A stretch of DNA of 64,000 bases from Phoronis australis (GCA_002633005.1 NMRA01000116.1:438035-502034), one strand, 5' to 3'; shown: positions 25,718 through 47,935, counted from the first letter of the stretch. A program made the numbers and translations. The notes: a model not told the origin generated them from the letters alone.

Positions 25718-28700
25718 CAAGCAATGCTAAATACCAATAATGGTGTTGGTAAAACAGTGTTTAAATAACCTTAATCACGCTGACCACTTTTTTATTAGTG
25801 TATAAAAATGATCAAACGCTATATGTAAGGTGAATAATGACAAAATTACGGTTGAATAAGAAATTAACTATTGAGTATTCATTAAATGAATGGTTGGATA
25901 TTCATCAAATGAATGATGGATGACTTAATTCACGCAAATGACAACTATAATTATTCTCAAAATCAAACATGGAAGCGTCATTCCGGTTCAGCGGATAGAA
26001 TTATCATATAAAAGTATTTGCACCGAATCCAAAATTAAGCAAAAGCATATTAAAACTATAGATTGGCAAAAGGGACTTGCGGATAAAGGCGCTTTCTAAA
26101 CAAGACAAAAATAAACTTATTTAATTCCTGTCATTCTAACATTAAAAGCCAGTTATCTAAATAAAACTTCTCTTGAGCAGACTGTAAGGAGACAATGTGG
26201 GCAGTGACAATTGTGAATGCGTTTCAAGAATTTTAATAGGTATAGGTGCTTTATTAGATTACGCAAACGTGTCAGTATTCAATACATTCATTACTTGAAA
26301 GTCTCGCCGCATCACATGAAAGAAATCGTGTCCCTTTCATTTCACAGCATTAGAAAATATATCGATTTTAAAGTTATTCTGGCTTTTAATAACCGCTAAT
26401 TCGCAGGCAAATCAAAATCCGCAGTTTGTCTACAGTTAGTTAAATAAACCATTTTATGCTCCTGTGAAATGTAGTGGAGAGCATACTACTTGACGGCTAT
26501 TAACCTTATACACAAAACACGAAAACGCTTTCGCAATCACACACATTCGTGTTTATAGTCATTTGACTAACGACGAAAATGCAAAAGCAAAATCCCTCGG
26601 ACATTTAAATAATATGACACTAATTACGCATGTGTAATGTACATGTGTTCACTTAGTGTTTATACGTCTTGCTCTCAGTAACTCCCGACGCAGTTTCTAC
26701 TGCTCCAGCCGCTGCAGTGCGTCTGATGCCGACGCCAGTACGCTACCTGAAGAGTACTATGCCATAACGGGGTGTGTCGCTGAAACATTTGGATATTCAG
26801 CCTATAAAAATACACCCCCTTGTTAAAAGAGACCGATTCATATTGAAAACTTTTATGCAAAAGTTAAACTTTCCATTGAAATTTTTGTTCCGGCGTAGCA
26901 TAACCTTTTATTGAATAAAATTAAACGAATAACCAATTGAATTGTAACATTTAATTCAATAGTAGCTAAAGATAAGATTGTTAACGTTTTTCATGAGGAC
27001 TTTTGTCGAAAAAGGCACATTTATATACGTAGGGAAACTGGTGACGAAAACCCATCTGGGCAGAACGTCCCTTATACCCACGCGTGTAGGGCCCCCTGGT
27101 GATTTACTAACTGTTCTTCCTCTTGACGCAGTTGCTGTTGTTTCATTTGAAAAAAAAGAATAAGAAGGAACAGTTCCGTCAAACCAGTCGGACTGCACCC
27201 ACCAGTTACCGTCACTGCGATTTCACTACAAGCGCAAAGTAGATATGGCGGAAGCACCCTGCAAAAATGTACGTTACATGGTTCCGTTCTGTAGACGTTA
27301 GAATCTCGCGAAAACGCAAGCCTTCGCGATATGTTGCCATGCATTGCATGTGACCAAAGTAGCTTTTCGGTCTCAATGGTCGTGGGTCAACGAAACGCAG
27401 TCCAGATTCTTTTTTATGTTTTTCCGGTGTTATTTAACTGAAACTATCACCGCCACGGAACCACAGAATCGTAAGGTCTTTGGAGGAAAATTAGCTGTTG
27501 AAACAATGGATATCCACAATTACAAACATTTAAAGTTTTGTTGGTGACCACTCGAGTTCTCTGTGTTCGGGAATTAGAATACATGAGTCTTATCGGCGAA
27601 CTCATGTTTCCATAGTAGATCAAAAGTGCTGTCACTGACATAGGTGCGACATATTTGATTAGCTTAATTCACATCAGATATTATCAAAGAAAAATGGACC
27701 TTGTTAATTATAACGTATATCCACATGGTTTTGTATCCCGTAAGCATTTTCTTGTTCATTTTTCATAAACCACTGATTTGCAGTAAGAATCGAAATTCAT
27801 CGTAAAAACCATGTTTCTGCTTTCCGAAACGACAAATTTTCGTGGACCAATATGGAGGACAGCCGCTTTCTTAGCTCTGATTGGTTGTGACTAATAGCAT
27901 GACGTTCGACATGTTGAAATTATCCCTTCATCGACATTTTGCTATAAAAATGTTAATGGCACATACGCAAATAAGAGTCATGTTACTATTTTACCAAAAA
28001 TTCCTGCATTACATAGCCTATTCGTATGGTTCTAACAAACTAAGTTATAAATTTCAAAGAAATATACAAGAACATCAATTAACTTAAATCATACACAGCA
28101 CTTCATTTGTCGCAAATATCAGCATCTGAATTGTTCAAAAATCTCTCCTGTGTTCATCGGTAAGCCAGTCTATCAAGACTACGATCCCACAAGTAAAGCA
28201 TGCGTCCGCGTAAGAATTTCCTGCAGTATTCGCACGCAGCGAGCCGTAAAATTGCCAGACGACGGTCAAGATATTAGTTTTTCGGACGATATCAGAAATC
28301 GATGAAGACGCTCAAAACTTAAGCGTTTCTATTACGATTGATTGAAGTGGTCTTATATTGGGCAGAGCGTCTTGCATGTGGTCAAATCGAATAGTTGGTA
28401 TGTATTTTGAACTATCACGTTGGTTTTCACCCACCGTTATATATTTCCTCTATTACCCGGTTGAAAAACTGTAACAAGTGACCTCAAACGATCGACCATT
28501 GATCTTCAATTTTTTAGCAATGCTGTAATAAAGCGCCGGAGTTGGTAGGAATAACCATCATAAAACAGAATAAAGATTGCCGATGAGTTTATGATCGGAG
28601 TCAATTCTTACGCAGTTCATGCAGTTGCTGTTAGCTGCTGAAACAGGGAGTAGTAATTCCGTAGCAGTATCGGAATATTGGATGTATTGAACCAATCGCT

Positions 28701-28728
28701 GAGTTGCTGACATAACTCCCAACTCTTC

Positions 28729-28793
28729 CCAACGTACCCTGGTCGTCACCAACGTACCCTGGTCGACGCCAGTGTACCCTGGTCGTCACCAAT
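28729..28793. repeat. Short minisatellite, about 21-bp unit, three copies
   Basis: The phrase gtaccctggtcgtcacc is repeated three times with small changes. No gene nearby. Confidence 0.8.
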
Positions 28794-29356
28794 TTAACGT
28801 TCCGTAGTCAATTTTAAATTCGACCGATAATCGTCAAAATAGTGCTCATTTTTTAACTACGTCGTTAAGGTGGCTAACCTTTGAACTTAAATGTGTCGAG
28901 GCTTTCTCCAGTGCAAAGGCTATTACGAAGCAAGGTAATTGGTGTCTGGCATACAAAACCGTCTAGTTAAATGTTGGCGTACCGATCGCATTGTTGTAAT
29001 GCTAAGAGATGCGTATACATTTTCCCACCGAATCGACCAGAAACAAAACACACCTATAGGAAAGGTCTGCGAAAAGTAAGCGTTTGGTCGTTTCCATTTC
29101 CTGAAAATTTCCCCTTGAAATATGTAGTAATGCTGCGCAAAACACCGTTCGTACGCCAAAACGAAAACATCAACCGTCTTCTCAAATATTACTAACTGGA
29201 GGTAATAAACTCAATTAATTTTGCACGAAAAACCCTGTATACGACATGACTACGGTCGCCCTTTCGTGCTTGCTAACAACAATAATGCAACGAAAGACAT
29301 CCAATTTCCATATTATTTGCTTTTCATCAAACGCGTTAAGAAGTCTCTGCTCCAAG

Positions 29357-30333
29357 CCTGTAACGGTATTTACCGTCTCCCAGTATCTGAAATTGCACGC
29401 CTTATCGATTAACATTTTTCCTGCGATGTTAGACGATGGTCTTTTAACACAAACAATGCGTCGATTTTTTAATCAGAAACAAAGCAACGTAGATAAATGA
29501 GAAGCGGGTAGAACTAAGAATGGTTCTGGAACAGTTCAACACTATCCCCGATCATTATGAATCACAATAGTCTATTCCCCATAGCGACAGATTTTGACTG
29601 CCACTGAACTAATGAGTTTTATCATTAACAAGTGCATTTCGGGTTTACGTATATTATGGAATCTTTGACAAGTGCTTCCATCGCGCATCAACCGACATTC
29701 CTACTTAAGTCACATGCGACAAATTTATAGAATTACGTACTTTATAAACCAAAACCCCCAACATCCTGTGCTTTTCAGAAGTACCAGAGTATCATCGATA
29801 CATTATTTACAGACAGATAAAGTTCGTGTCCATATTAATACCGANCCTGTAACGGTATTTACCGTCTCCCAGTATCTTAAATTGTACGCCTTATCGATTA
29901 GCATTTTTCCTGCGATGTTAGACGATGGTCTTTTAACACAAACAATGCGTCGATTTTTTAATCAGAAACAAAGCAACGTAGATAAATGAGAAGCGGGTAG
30001 AACTAAGAATGGTTCTGGAACAGTTCAACACTATCCGCGATCATTATGAATCACAATAGTCTATTCCCCATAGCGACAGATTTTGACTGCCACTGAACTA
30101 ATGAGTTTTATCATTAACAAGTGCATTTCGGGTTTACGTATATTATGGAATCTTTGACAAGTGCTTCCATCGCGCATCAACCGACATTCCTACTTAAGTC
30201 ACATGCGACAAATTTATAGAATTACGTACTTTATAAACCAAAACCCCCAACATCCTGTGCTTTTCAGAAGTACCAGAGTATCATCGATACATTATTTACA
30301 GACAGATAAAGTTCGTGTCCATATTAATACCGA
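29357..30333. repeat. 488-bp block present twice, joined at a single N (29845)
   Basis: 29357-29844 and 29846-30333 match almost base for base, with only scattered substitutions (ctgaaattgcacg against cttaaattgtacg, for example). The second copy starts immediately after the N. This is the pattern expected when two alleles are concatenated at an assembly gap. A recent tandem duplication is the alternative. No gene is recognised in the block. Confidence 0.9.
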
Positions 30334-30839
30334 CGCCAGACACTAATCCTCAATTATGTTAAAACAGAGACATCGCGCTTACCCTTCAAGAGTTACATAA
30401 AATGCTAACGCCTTTTCTCGAAGCTATTAGTCAATTAAGGCATTTAATCAAACCGGGAATCAAGTGTCATCAAATAGTCACCACAAGAGGATGCTATTTG
30501 CTTTTCTTCTGAATAAAGTTTGTCCCAATCCACTCAGCATAGGGACAAGAAAGGGTGAATTAGTCGAATGTTAATGTGGGCAGACCTAGAGCAAGACCCT
30601 CATCACGAGATTGTGAACGGAAGGAAAGGACCAATATTACATAACATCCAACCCAGGAAACACTAACAACCTCAAAACTCATTGATAAAGCTCCCCGTAG
30701 CGACCTGTTTGTTTTTGTTGACTCGAGGGGCATACTTATTGTTTTTGTTGATCTAAGGGGCATGCTTATTAGGAATAACAGTCTTCTCCCCTCCCCCTTC
30801 CCATATAATCTTTGGATACTGACACAATTTTGTTATTGA

Positions 30840-31061
30840 GTGAAGTTCTTTTTCAAGTACTGGGAACCAAAAGAAGTTCCGTGGTTTGTGCGATCAGAAA
30901 TTCCAACTGACCTCTCAGTCGTGAACCTGACCTCTGAAATTGTAATGCACTGCGCTTTGAAAATGCCCAACTGGTACATTACCTTCATGCACAAACCCAA
31001 ATACAATTTTGACATTTTAAAGGCAATTCTTTTGGAGATTAATAACATAAGCAATAAGTAA
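30840..31061 (+). CDS. Unrecognised short ORF or terminal exon (73 codons)
   Basis: Balanced amino-acid composition with a stretch reading VPWFVRSEIPTDLSVVN, unlike the low-complexity shadows around it, and it ends just before the SELENOM poly(A) region on the opposite strand. It could be the last exon of an unseen + strand gene. No upstream exon with a matching phase was found and no family is recognised, so this may well be chance. Confidence 0.2.
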   Translation: MKFFFKYWEPKEVPWFVRSEIPTDLSVVNLTSEIVMHCALKMPNWYITFMHKPKYNFDILKAILLEINNISNK

Positions 31062-31067
31062 AATATT

Positions 31068-31073
31068 TTTAAT
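31068..31073 (-). terminator. Probable SELENOM poly(A) signal (ATTAAA)
   Basis: Minus-strand ATTAAA about 55 bp downstream of the SECIS-like hairpin. No AATAAA is closer. Confidence 0.4.
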
Positions 31074-31124
31074 TTTATCAATATTTATAAATTACAGCAG
31101 AAAATAAATTTTCAAAAACTAGTT

Positions 31125-31215
31125 AAGTCTCCATCCCTGCCGATACATCAGTCGCATGCTCTGCAAGAAAACTTTAAACATGTGACATCATTGTGACATC
31201 ATGGGGAGATAACCA
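31125..31215 (-). ncRNA. Candidate SECIS element in the SELENOM 3' UTR
   Basis: Minus-strand RNA has the eukaryotic SECIS layout. The 5' ATGA (31191-31188) is followed by a 12-nt helix strand, TGTCACATGTTT, then AAA at the start of the apical loop. The returning strand AGAGCATGCGAC has one A-C mismatch and some G-U pairs, and then comes the 3' TGAT (31150-31147). Flanking tctcc and ggaga can form the lower helix. It lies about 600 nt after the SELENOM stop and before the poly(A) signal. Mammalian SELENOM SECIS elements carry CC in the loop; this one has the common AA form. Judged by eye, not scored. Confidence 0.7.
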
Positions 31216-31808
31216 GTCTTGTAAATTGCATACACTGCTCAAATGTTCACAACAATGACTCAAACTGCAGCCAGAGATTCAATGTTATTTGTTCACAATC
31301 AATGAGTAATCAACAACTAAAATTAATCATCTAAACATTGAATGACAAAATCAACACATGAAATAAAGTCAAAACTTTTGTTCAGAAATCAATTAAACAA
31401 CCTTAAAAAAATACATCTAGTTTACCCTAATTTTTCTAGATTTAACTAAAAACTTCACATTTTTTCTCACAGTTATATGGAAATGTAAGTAAGTAGAAAC
31501 AGTCTTCACACTAAGAGCATCGGTGTACAAACACTTCAGGCATGGGCACACAAAAATTAATTCTTTTGACTTCAAGTCATATTGCAAATATGAGCTAGGA
31601 GAAACAATCAACATTACACATTCAATCCTACAAAGAATAAGTACAAACAAAAGGGAGCACACTCGTCGCATAATTCAAACGAAATGAGTATTACGTCATA
31701 TTTGTACTGTTCCATGGCATTAAGTGATCGCAGGCATCATGATACATGACTTGTCACTGATGAGCAGTCCAATCCCTGGCTACAGTTATGAATCATTATC
31801 TGCTCACA

Positions 31809-34800
31809 TTATAACTCTTCTTTCTGTATATCCTCTTCATCTTTCCCCTCATCAACCTTTCTGTTGAATCCTCGACTAACCAAGAGCTCGTTGCACTCTT
31901 CTCTGTTGTACTTGGTCAAATCAATGCGCTGCAACAAACAAGACACTGTTTAACACGTAGACAGTTGTCGCTCAACATAGACCATTCAACCTTTACACGT
32001 TTCTGAACAAATAAACACTCAATATTACTGGGCAACGTTAATACTCCGCTTGTTTTCAGAAACTGTTTAGTAGATGGATGTGAGCCATTTTCACTTGAAG
32101 GTCAAAAATCATTTGGAAACAATTTGGCAGACAATTGAAATTTTTTGTCATTTTTTTCACAAAAGATATGTAGCATCAAACTAATGCTTTAGCATGATTA
32201 AGTTCTGTAGCGTAACTAGCATCAGGAAATATTTTGAGATATTTTGGGGATTCACAGCAATGTTAGAAGACATTGAAAAACGAAAAAGGGTAATTTGGCA
32301 AAAATTTAATATTATCTGAAATTGGTGAGATCATAAATTGTAGAAATTTCTGCAAATAAATATTACCATTATTTAGAAATTCTATTTTCAAATGCTCCCC
32401 CTATTGAGCAGGATTCAACCATGTACAATTGATTACAGAGTACAAACATGATTAAAACAATTAATTACAAAGTATCCAGGAGTCACGAGATCCATACTCC
32501 ATTAATGACATTGTTCACCTGATCTTATTCAAGCACACAAGTAGTAATAATAATAATCTACCTGAGGTGCATGGTGGGGAAATTATAAGGAAAGACAGAA
32601 TTTTTACATAATGGCGGCCTTAATTTGCCAAAAATGAACACACACGACTTGGACACTTTTTGGGAATTAAAAGCCTAGGGAACTTTTTGAAAATCTTTGG
32701 TACAAAATATTTCGAGGAACCCATTTCTGATTGATTTACATTTGAGTAAACGATCAAATAATAACATAGAAATAGAATAACTCAGAAAGTTTGTTAAAAA
32801 TTTATCCATTTTTTTCTACTCACCTCGACTACCTCATCAGAGGAATTAAGTAACAACAGATCCGGGTTGGCTCCAGGCTTGGCCTTGAACTCAGCATTTT
32901 CACTAGTTTCATTAAGGAACAATTTATTTAGAATTCACGTACTCCACCAGCTTAAGAGAAATTGAAGACCAGGCATTATAATCAATAACCCAATAACATT
33001 TCGCTTTATTTCTAAACGCATCATCATCTGGTAAAGCACACATATTCATCTCAGTTAAAACTGAGTGAGAAGACTGATTTTCTACTATAGTTGTAGGTTG
33101 AATGAAGACCCCTGCTTTCCTAAATGACAACTGACTCCTGTACAACTTTTCTTTGTTATGCTCTGTTGTTATTAATACAGTTTGCTCCATGCTGGTTAGA
33201 TTGACAACGCCTACGCACTGGATTTATCGCTTTACAAATGGTGCTCAGCAAGCCACTATCCCAACCCTCTCTAAGTTAAGCCTATAAAAATTCACCTCAG
33301 TTTTCACATGCAATTTATACTTTTGTACTATAATGATATGGGATATTTCAAATGACTTAAGAATATACATAGGCCTAATTCCAAGAAGGTTGGGAGAGGG
33401 TCTCGCTGAGAACTCCGCTGACGCAACAGTAGGGTGTTCTCCACAACTGAAAATTCAAACTCAGTGAGAATAGTAAAATTCACAAACATGTCCAAAATTT
33501 CAGGTCCATGGTTGTAATGGTTTGTACACAGTCTTGTAATCAGTACAGTGAACTAGTCCCAAACACCCAGAATGTTTCGTGTTAATGAAGATATGACCTA
33601 TATCTCCTAAGGGTTCAAACTTGTTGCATTGCCTACAAAGTTTGACGCATGTGAACAAAACTCATCTCCGTAAACTTCTAACTCGTCAAATCGGGTTGTG
33701 AAGAAGACTGCAATAACATATACTATCAACATGTACATCTAACATACAGCTGTAACACAACATAGCAACAGATTCATTGATGACAAGTTGAATGTAAAGG
33801 ATACTATAAAGGGACATCCTCGAAGATGAACTTCTTCACCTGAGGATATCGATTCAATCGTCATCCACTGCAGCTCTACAACACAGAAGAATATATTATC
33901 AAGTTAGTTCATCTACAAGATAACACATTTATGCCAACTCTCTCACCTCTAGCTTTATACGGCAATAGCACACTGAGGCCAAGTCTCGCACCTCTAGCTA
34001 TATACGGCAATAGCACACTGAGGCTAAGTCTCGCACCTCTAGCTCTATATAGCATTAGCAAATGACAAACGAGCAGCGCACTAAGCATTGACCAGCAGGT
34101 TAAAGATTTCAACCAGAAACTCTGAGTTTTGAGATGGAAAAATCCCCTGGTGTGGCCTCATTTTCCAAGAAATTGATTAGATTTCCTGCTTTGACAGCAT
34201 CATACCCAAGTCAGGACGTAGAAGCGTGACCACCAATTTTCAGTATACTTTACGTAATTGTCTAGTGTAATCAGCGAGATGATTGTCAAGACATTCTTTG
34301 ACACAAGCTTCCATATCAATACGTCCTTTCTTTGTGGTTGCTCTTATAGTCATAGACCAACAGACAAGTTTTGGCCTTTTCAGTTGAGCCTGACACCATA
34401 TGGTGAAATAAACTGGACACGGTCCTACATTCCTCTCACCAAAAATGGAAATGCTTTGCCCCTGTCGCTGGCTAGCTGTAGTTTTTCAAAGAGTATAGAC
34501 GTTACAGAAAACAGCCAAGTTCTTCGCAAGACAATGCCTTATGCAGAGTGTGGCTGTGAAAAAGCACAATTTCGATTCGTTGATAACGTGGCTCATGCCA
34601 GGAACCAGTTTTCACTGAATAATTAGAATAATTCAGTGAAAACTGATCCCAGGCAGCCATTTTGAAGAGCAAAGGCACCTGTCTATTGGACATTTACTGG
34701 AAGCACCCCCCACGGCTCCGTATGATCATGAGGACTGCTGAGAATTTCTGGTACCGAATAACAGCCCCTCTAAATGACTTGCTACTGGGTAATTGCTTTT

Positions 34801-36028
34801 TGGCCGCTAAACCTACACTGTCACTTGAGAGGCCGTACTGGACCACCAGGTGTGGACAGACAGATTTTCTACAGTTTAAAAACTTAGCTTAGGTTTGCAT
34901 GTAATGAGATTAAGATTGTAATGTATTCTAAATCTCTTTACAATTGATATCCGCAAGATACTTCTAGTATTATTGGTATTGCAAGAAGCTAAATGTGCAA
35001 GTACAACACACAATATGTTAGGCAATTACGGTGACCACAAGCGATAGTGTACCCCCATAAAAAGTTACTCATTTGAAAATAGAATAAAATCGAATGAAAG
35101 ATGCACCTTGGCTGGCTATACAAGGGCTACAGTACTCCCCATCAGTTTCTGAATGTCATCTTGTGTATTTTAAATGGATGGTAGCCAATATACCGTACAG
35201 TCAACAAATAAGTGGTTTTCACCTTGCTAAAAATACATTTCACAATTAAAACTGACTTTAAAAAGCGCTTACTTTCTTCATCGATACTTTCTGGTTCTGC
35301 ACATCTCCTCGATGAAGCATGTCAAGATGAATGAAGATGACTTTGGCAAAGGATTCCAACTCCACTTTTTGTAACTTTTTTTGCTGCGCGCAATTTAACC
35401 ACAGAAATTCAATATGGCAACAAGACCGTGCATGACCTGGCGCGTGACAGTTGCAAAAAGTAGCATGGGACGATATCCAGTGGGATTTATAGGATTTATG
35501 TCCATTGGAATTTTAGTTCATCAACAGACGTGATTTCGTGTAACTTTCCTAAAATGGCATCCGGAGAAGGAAACTCGACATATTTTATGGATTTGTTCAA
35601 ATTATGTTGACAGAATAGTCTCCAGGCCAGGGTCAATTGTAACCCACTGCGTACATATGCATACTTCACTTGAGTTTATTCACTTTATATTTTTAAATGA
35701 GTAACTTTTCTCATAGGTAGGTCACCGCCCCTGTATGCCTGTGGCATTACAGGGCGATGTAATTGTCTACCAGCCGAGCGGCTACGTGTTGCCTATCGTA
35801 TCGAGTATCGAGTAATCGACACGTAAGCAAAGTCAACAAAAAGGGAAAAATGTGTAAAGGTCTGATTGGTTGTAATTGTAGATTAAAAAGAGAAATTCTG
35901 TTATGAACACAGTATAAAATGCATACCTCAACTCTGGCCTTAACAACTTCTGTGTTAGTAACTTCTGAGTCGCACAAAACGCAAATTAGCGACAAAGCAA
36001 GAACTGCCAACTGTGCAGTGGCAGCCAT
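31809..36028 (-). CDS. SELENOM: Selenoprotein M (123 aa, in-frame UGA = Sec39), 4 exons
   Basis: Thioredoxin-fold oxidoreductase of the ER lumen. Exons on the minus strand: 36028-35927, 33875-33805, 32902-32824, 31928-31809; phases agree throughout. Exon 1 encodes a signal peptide (MAATAQLAVLALSLICVLC) and ends ...KARVE. Exon 2 begins SCSG, then TGA (33863-33861), then RLNRYPQVKKF, matching the family's CxxU-xLNR-x-xxVKxF pattern. Exon 3 encodes AKPGANPDLLLL, the equivalent of the family's PGADPELVLL. Exon 4 has the conserved REE...L...GF.RK stretch and ends KEEL, a KDEL-type ER-retention signal. The TGA must be read as selenocysteine, because the frame and homology continue without break for 84 residues and a SECIS-like hairpin lies downstream. 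An upstream in-frame ATG (36058) would add ten residues; the chosen ATG has the stronger context (aaaATGG) and sits at the signal peptide. Human SELENOM is 145 aa. Confidence 0.93.
32924..33190 (-). CDS. Unrecognised 88-codon ORF in SELENOM intron 2
   Basis: Same strand as SELENOM, ending 18 bp before the acceptor of exon 3. It begins MEQTVLITTEHN and ends KLVEYVNSK, with ordinary composition and no repeats. It could be a fragment of an inserted coding sequence or an alternative exon. No family is recognised and no splice sites clearly bound it. Confidence 0.25.
   Translation of the reverse strand: MEQTVLITTEHNKEKLYRSQLSFRKAGVFIQPTTIVENQSSHSVLTEMNMCALPDDDAFRNKAKCYWVIDYNAWSSISLKLVEYVNSK
33944..34060. 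repeat. 45-bp minisatellite, about 2.6 copies
   Basis: Units start at 33944, 33989 and 34034 with cacctctagct and contain atacggcaatagcacactgag. Located in SELENOM intron 1, just upstream of the selenocysteine exon. Confidence 0.9.
34258..34626 (+). other. Unrecognised 122-codon ORF antisense to SELENOM intron 1
   Basis: Open frame on the strand opposite SELENOM. It runs into a foldback hairpin (34586-34665) where it ends. The protein has no recognisable domain. Probably part of an old insertion; coding status doubtful. Confidence 0.2.
34586..34665. repeat. Foldback hairpin, same family as the two in DPM1 intron 1
   Basis: Arms cagttttcactgaat and attcagtgaaaactg, extended by related words (ggctcatgccagg / ccaggcagcc). 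Shares the ttattcagtg...aactg words with 36499-36596 and 36654-36795. Confidence 0.7.
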
Positions 36029-45101
<9,073 letters not shown>

Positions 45102-45137
45102 TATTCAAAAAATTCACCCTGTTAAATGCTTGCTATA

Positions 45138-45143
45138 AATAAA
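45138..45143 (+). terminator. DPM1: DPM1 poly(A) signal AATAAA
   Basis: AATAAA 37 bp after the DPM1 stop codon. It would give a very short 3' UTR, which the convergent neighbour makes reasonable. Confidence 0.6.
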
Positions 45144-45664
45144 TATGAGTAACTTTTGTGTATCTATATCTTCAAAACTCGATGCGTTTTGGTATCCATG
45201 GCGTCGTCATTAATATAACTACGGATACAACCATCTATGCACATACAGTCAGTGGTTGGAGTATACGTCCTAATTCAGCTCGACACTAAAAAATTTCACT
45301 TCCTTCATCCATGTTTGATTACCCGTAAATCATTTATCACAGATGGAAATCAGTTATGTAGTTATGTAATGTTTCCATAATCTTATGGAGATCTATTATG
45401 ATGGAACAACTGTTTTTGTTTGTAGGTTTAAGTTTTGCTTGCATCAAAACGTTGGTTTGCATGTTTATTGGCAATGTGTTGTTTGACCTACAAGACTAGA
45501 AACTAGCAACACACAAACATTTAAACAACTCTGAACTTTAAAAGCTAGGTGGAGACGCCTGTTGAAAACAGTTGCTATATTTCCTTTCTCTCTCTAACAA
45601 ACGAGAGCATCAACTTGAAATAAAAACTTCTTGGACAGGAATAATAGAAAAAGCAAACTTATAT

Positions 45665-45670
45665 TTTATT
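45665..45670 (-). terminator. Minus-strand poly(A) signal (AATAAA)
   Basis: Minus-strand AATAAA facing the DPM1 signal at about 0.5 kb distance. It is the likely end of the TLDc transcript, or of another minus-strand transcript starting near 47.9 kb. The sequence from 45671 to about 49296 would then be mostly 3' UTR or unrecognised terminal exon. Confidence 0.4.
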
Positions 45671-47935
45671 TATAGCCTTTAATAAAACAATATGAGGAAA
45701 TACAATAATAAAAATAATCCACATAGCAGCAGGGCGTTGCTTGAAACCAATACAAGTACAGACAAGATAGTTTGGAATGGCAGGATGTATGAAATGGACA
45801 GCACCAGAAATAGTAGCGCTCTCAAGTGTTTGTGCATGAAAATATCTACTGATACCAAATATCACCACTATCCCTTACTAAGCTCAAGATTATCAGTTGC
45901 TCTAGACATTTCCATCACTTTAAACCAATGACTAGTAGGTATCTTAATATGACTTGAACGTAAACAGTGCAAGAAACCAGGCCTTCTGTCAAAAACCAAC
46001 TTTTGATTTAGGCCACTTAACTTATAAAAATAGGTTGCCATGGCAATGACAGCAGGTTAGTATCAGTTCCCACGGCAGTATGGAACTTCAGGCATTTTAC
46101 TCTTAATACCAATTTCAATCCAAACGGAGGATACTTAAAGCAATAATATTCCTTTTTTGACACTTGAACATGGTTAATAATGACTTTAACTGCACTCAAC
46201 ATAGAGTCTAAATGACAAATACGAAATTTCACATAACCACTAGCATTCGAGCCAGGAGAGTTTAAACAACCCTCAGACTTATCCCAAAGGGTGCAGATCT
46301 AGCCCTGCTTTGTTACGTTGCTCACTATAAACTGGTGCTAATTGTCACTAAAGTGGAGAAGAGGTTTAGCCATTAGCAGCAATCAAGTCCTTGGTCACCC
46401 GAATTATAATACATAACTTAACACTGTGACGAAGAGGTAGTTTAAGACTAGTGACTTGAAATTGAAAGATAGTAATTCTCCATACACCTGACTACCACTG
46501 GTGTGCAAACGTTCTTACAACAGAGGCAAGGACACAATATTAACATGAACTCTACAATGAAATTTGCACAACATACCACTGCTGTACAAACTTCACAAGG
46601 AATTACTTCGTTCACACAATTTCTTGTTTCAAATAAAGCACCAAAAAGAATGTAACTAAATTACATGCACAAAATGAACAAAACGTGAAAGTGCTTTTCA
46701 TGTAAAGTATTAACAACTTAAGAGATGGGTCAACTGTGAACAGCTAAGTTAAATAACATCAAATCTACAGGTAGCAAGCATGGACTTGTTACAATTTAAG
46801 AAATCAGCTCTGAACAAACTGAATGAAAGCAATTTTGATGCACACGATTAGGCAACTCACACATGCACAAACACTCTGTATACACAAGGTGCTGAAAACA
46901 GATAGACCTAATTTGAAAAGCAGTATACTTTACCTACGTCGCAAGTGCACAAAAAGATGGAACGGTTATCAAGTTTTACAAGCCGCTAAATAAATGCGCC
47001 CACCACTGCAGAACATGACAAATTTCACAAAATTACTCTTGTCCATCCTTTTTAAAAGATACAGAAGGTACATTTTCAAAGCAATTGGATGCAGAATCAA
47101 CTATTAAAATAAGTGACATATATTTCTGACACATCATTTGAAATGAAATCACTTAACATAATAAATAAGTCACGAGGCACCCTCCCTCATGAATGCCACC
47201 TTGCTGGTGAAAAACTTCATGTTTTTTCATTCAGATAATAACAAGAGTACACTGCCTTCATTATCACAATATCAAGTCCTCCAATGTCCCATATTTACCA
47301 CATTAAGCTGATTTGAAAACTCAGATAAAAACAGACTGAACAGCACAAGTATACTGAACAATTTTCATTGCCTACTGAGCTTTGCAACTCGGCACCAGTA
47401 ACATTCATAATTCCAATTACATATGGAAGAGTACTGAAATACAGGGGGTAGATTCACTTGTGAGCTTGTGATGTCATTCCTGCACACTTTAGCAGCAGGG
47501 GCCAGTTTCACTTCTGAGCATGTGACGTTGTCATTCCAGCCCACTCTAGCAGCATTCTGTCAGGGTTCTGGTCCCAGCCATCAAATTTTAGCTAGAATTA
47601 AAAAGATAAAACTTCCAACTACACACACCTTTCTTGGAAACACAAGAATAAAAAAGCAAAGTTGGTTTAGGTCTTTAGAAGACTCATTTTAAGACTTCAG
47701 GGCTTGGAATGACCAATGACGAAAAACGCGGAAACTTTTACGGCCCAAATCATGCGCGCTACCCAGCCTTGAAATGGTCGATGTGAACCTTTCCCCTTTC
47801 TGCGTCATTTTAGCTCGTCCGTCCACTCCCAACCCACACATTTTTGGCTGCAGAGCCGTAGTATTTGTCACCGCGGTTTACAATAACACGAGACGCCATT
47901 GAAAATCCCACCACGCTATCCCAGATGCCCCGGCA

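Larger units (their letters stand above)
22357..29356. other. Gene-poor intergenic stretch
   Basis: About 7 kb, AT-rich. No ORF has recognisable domains, and no exon chain with compatible phases was found. It contains a (GTT/GCT)n microsatellite at 25620-25717 and a short minisatellite at 28729-28793. The sequence around 27170-27350 is richer in CpG than its surroundings but no gene could be attached to it. Confidence 0.55.

Noticed and set aside
25524-25730. 68-codon ORF with Val/Ala runs
   Set aside because: Most of it is translated microsatellite. The first 30 codons are not recognisable and have no clear exon boundary.
31730-31803. A second SECIS-like hairpin just after the SELENOM stop, with ATGA (31796-31793), CC 13 nt later and TGAT (31739-31736)
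   Set aside because: The helix has several mismatches and three extra bases next to the 3' quartet, and it starts only 5 nt after the stop. The 31125-31215 candidate fits better. It should still be scored, since the CC loop is typical of mammalian SELENOM.
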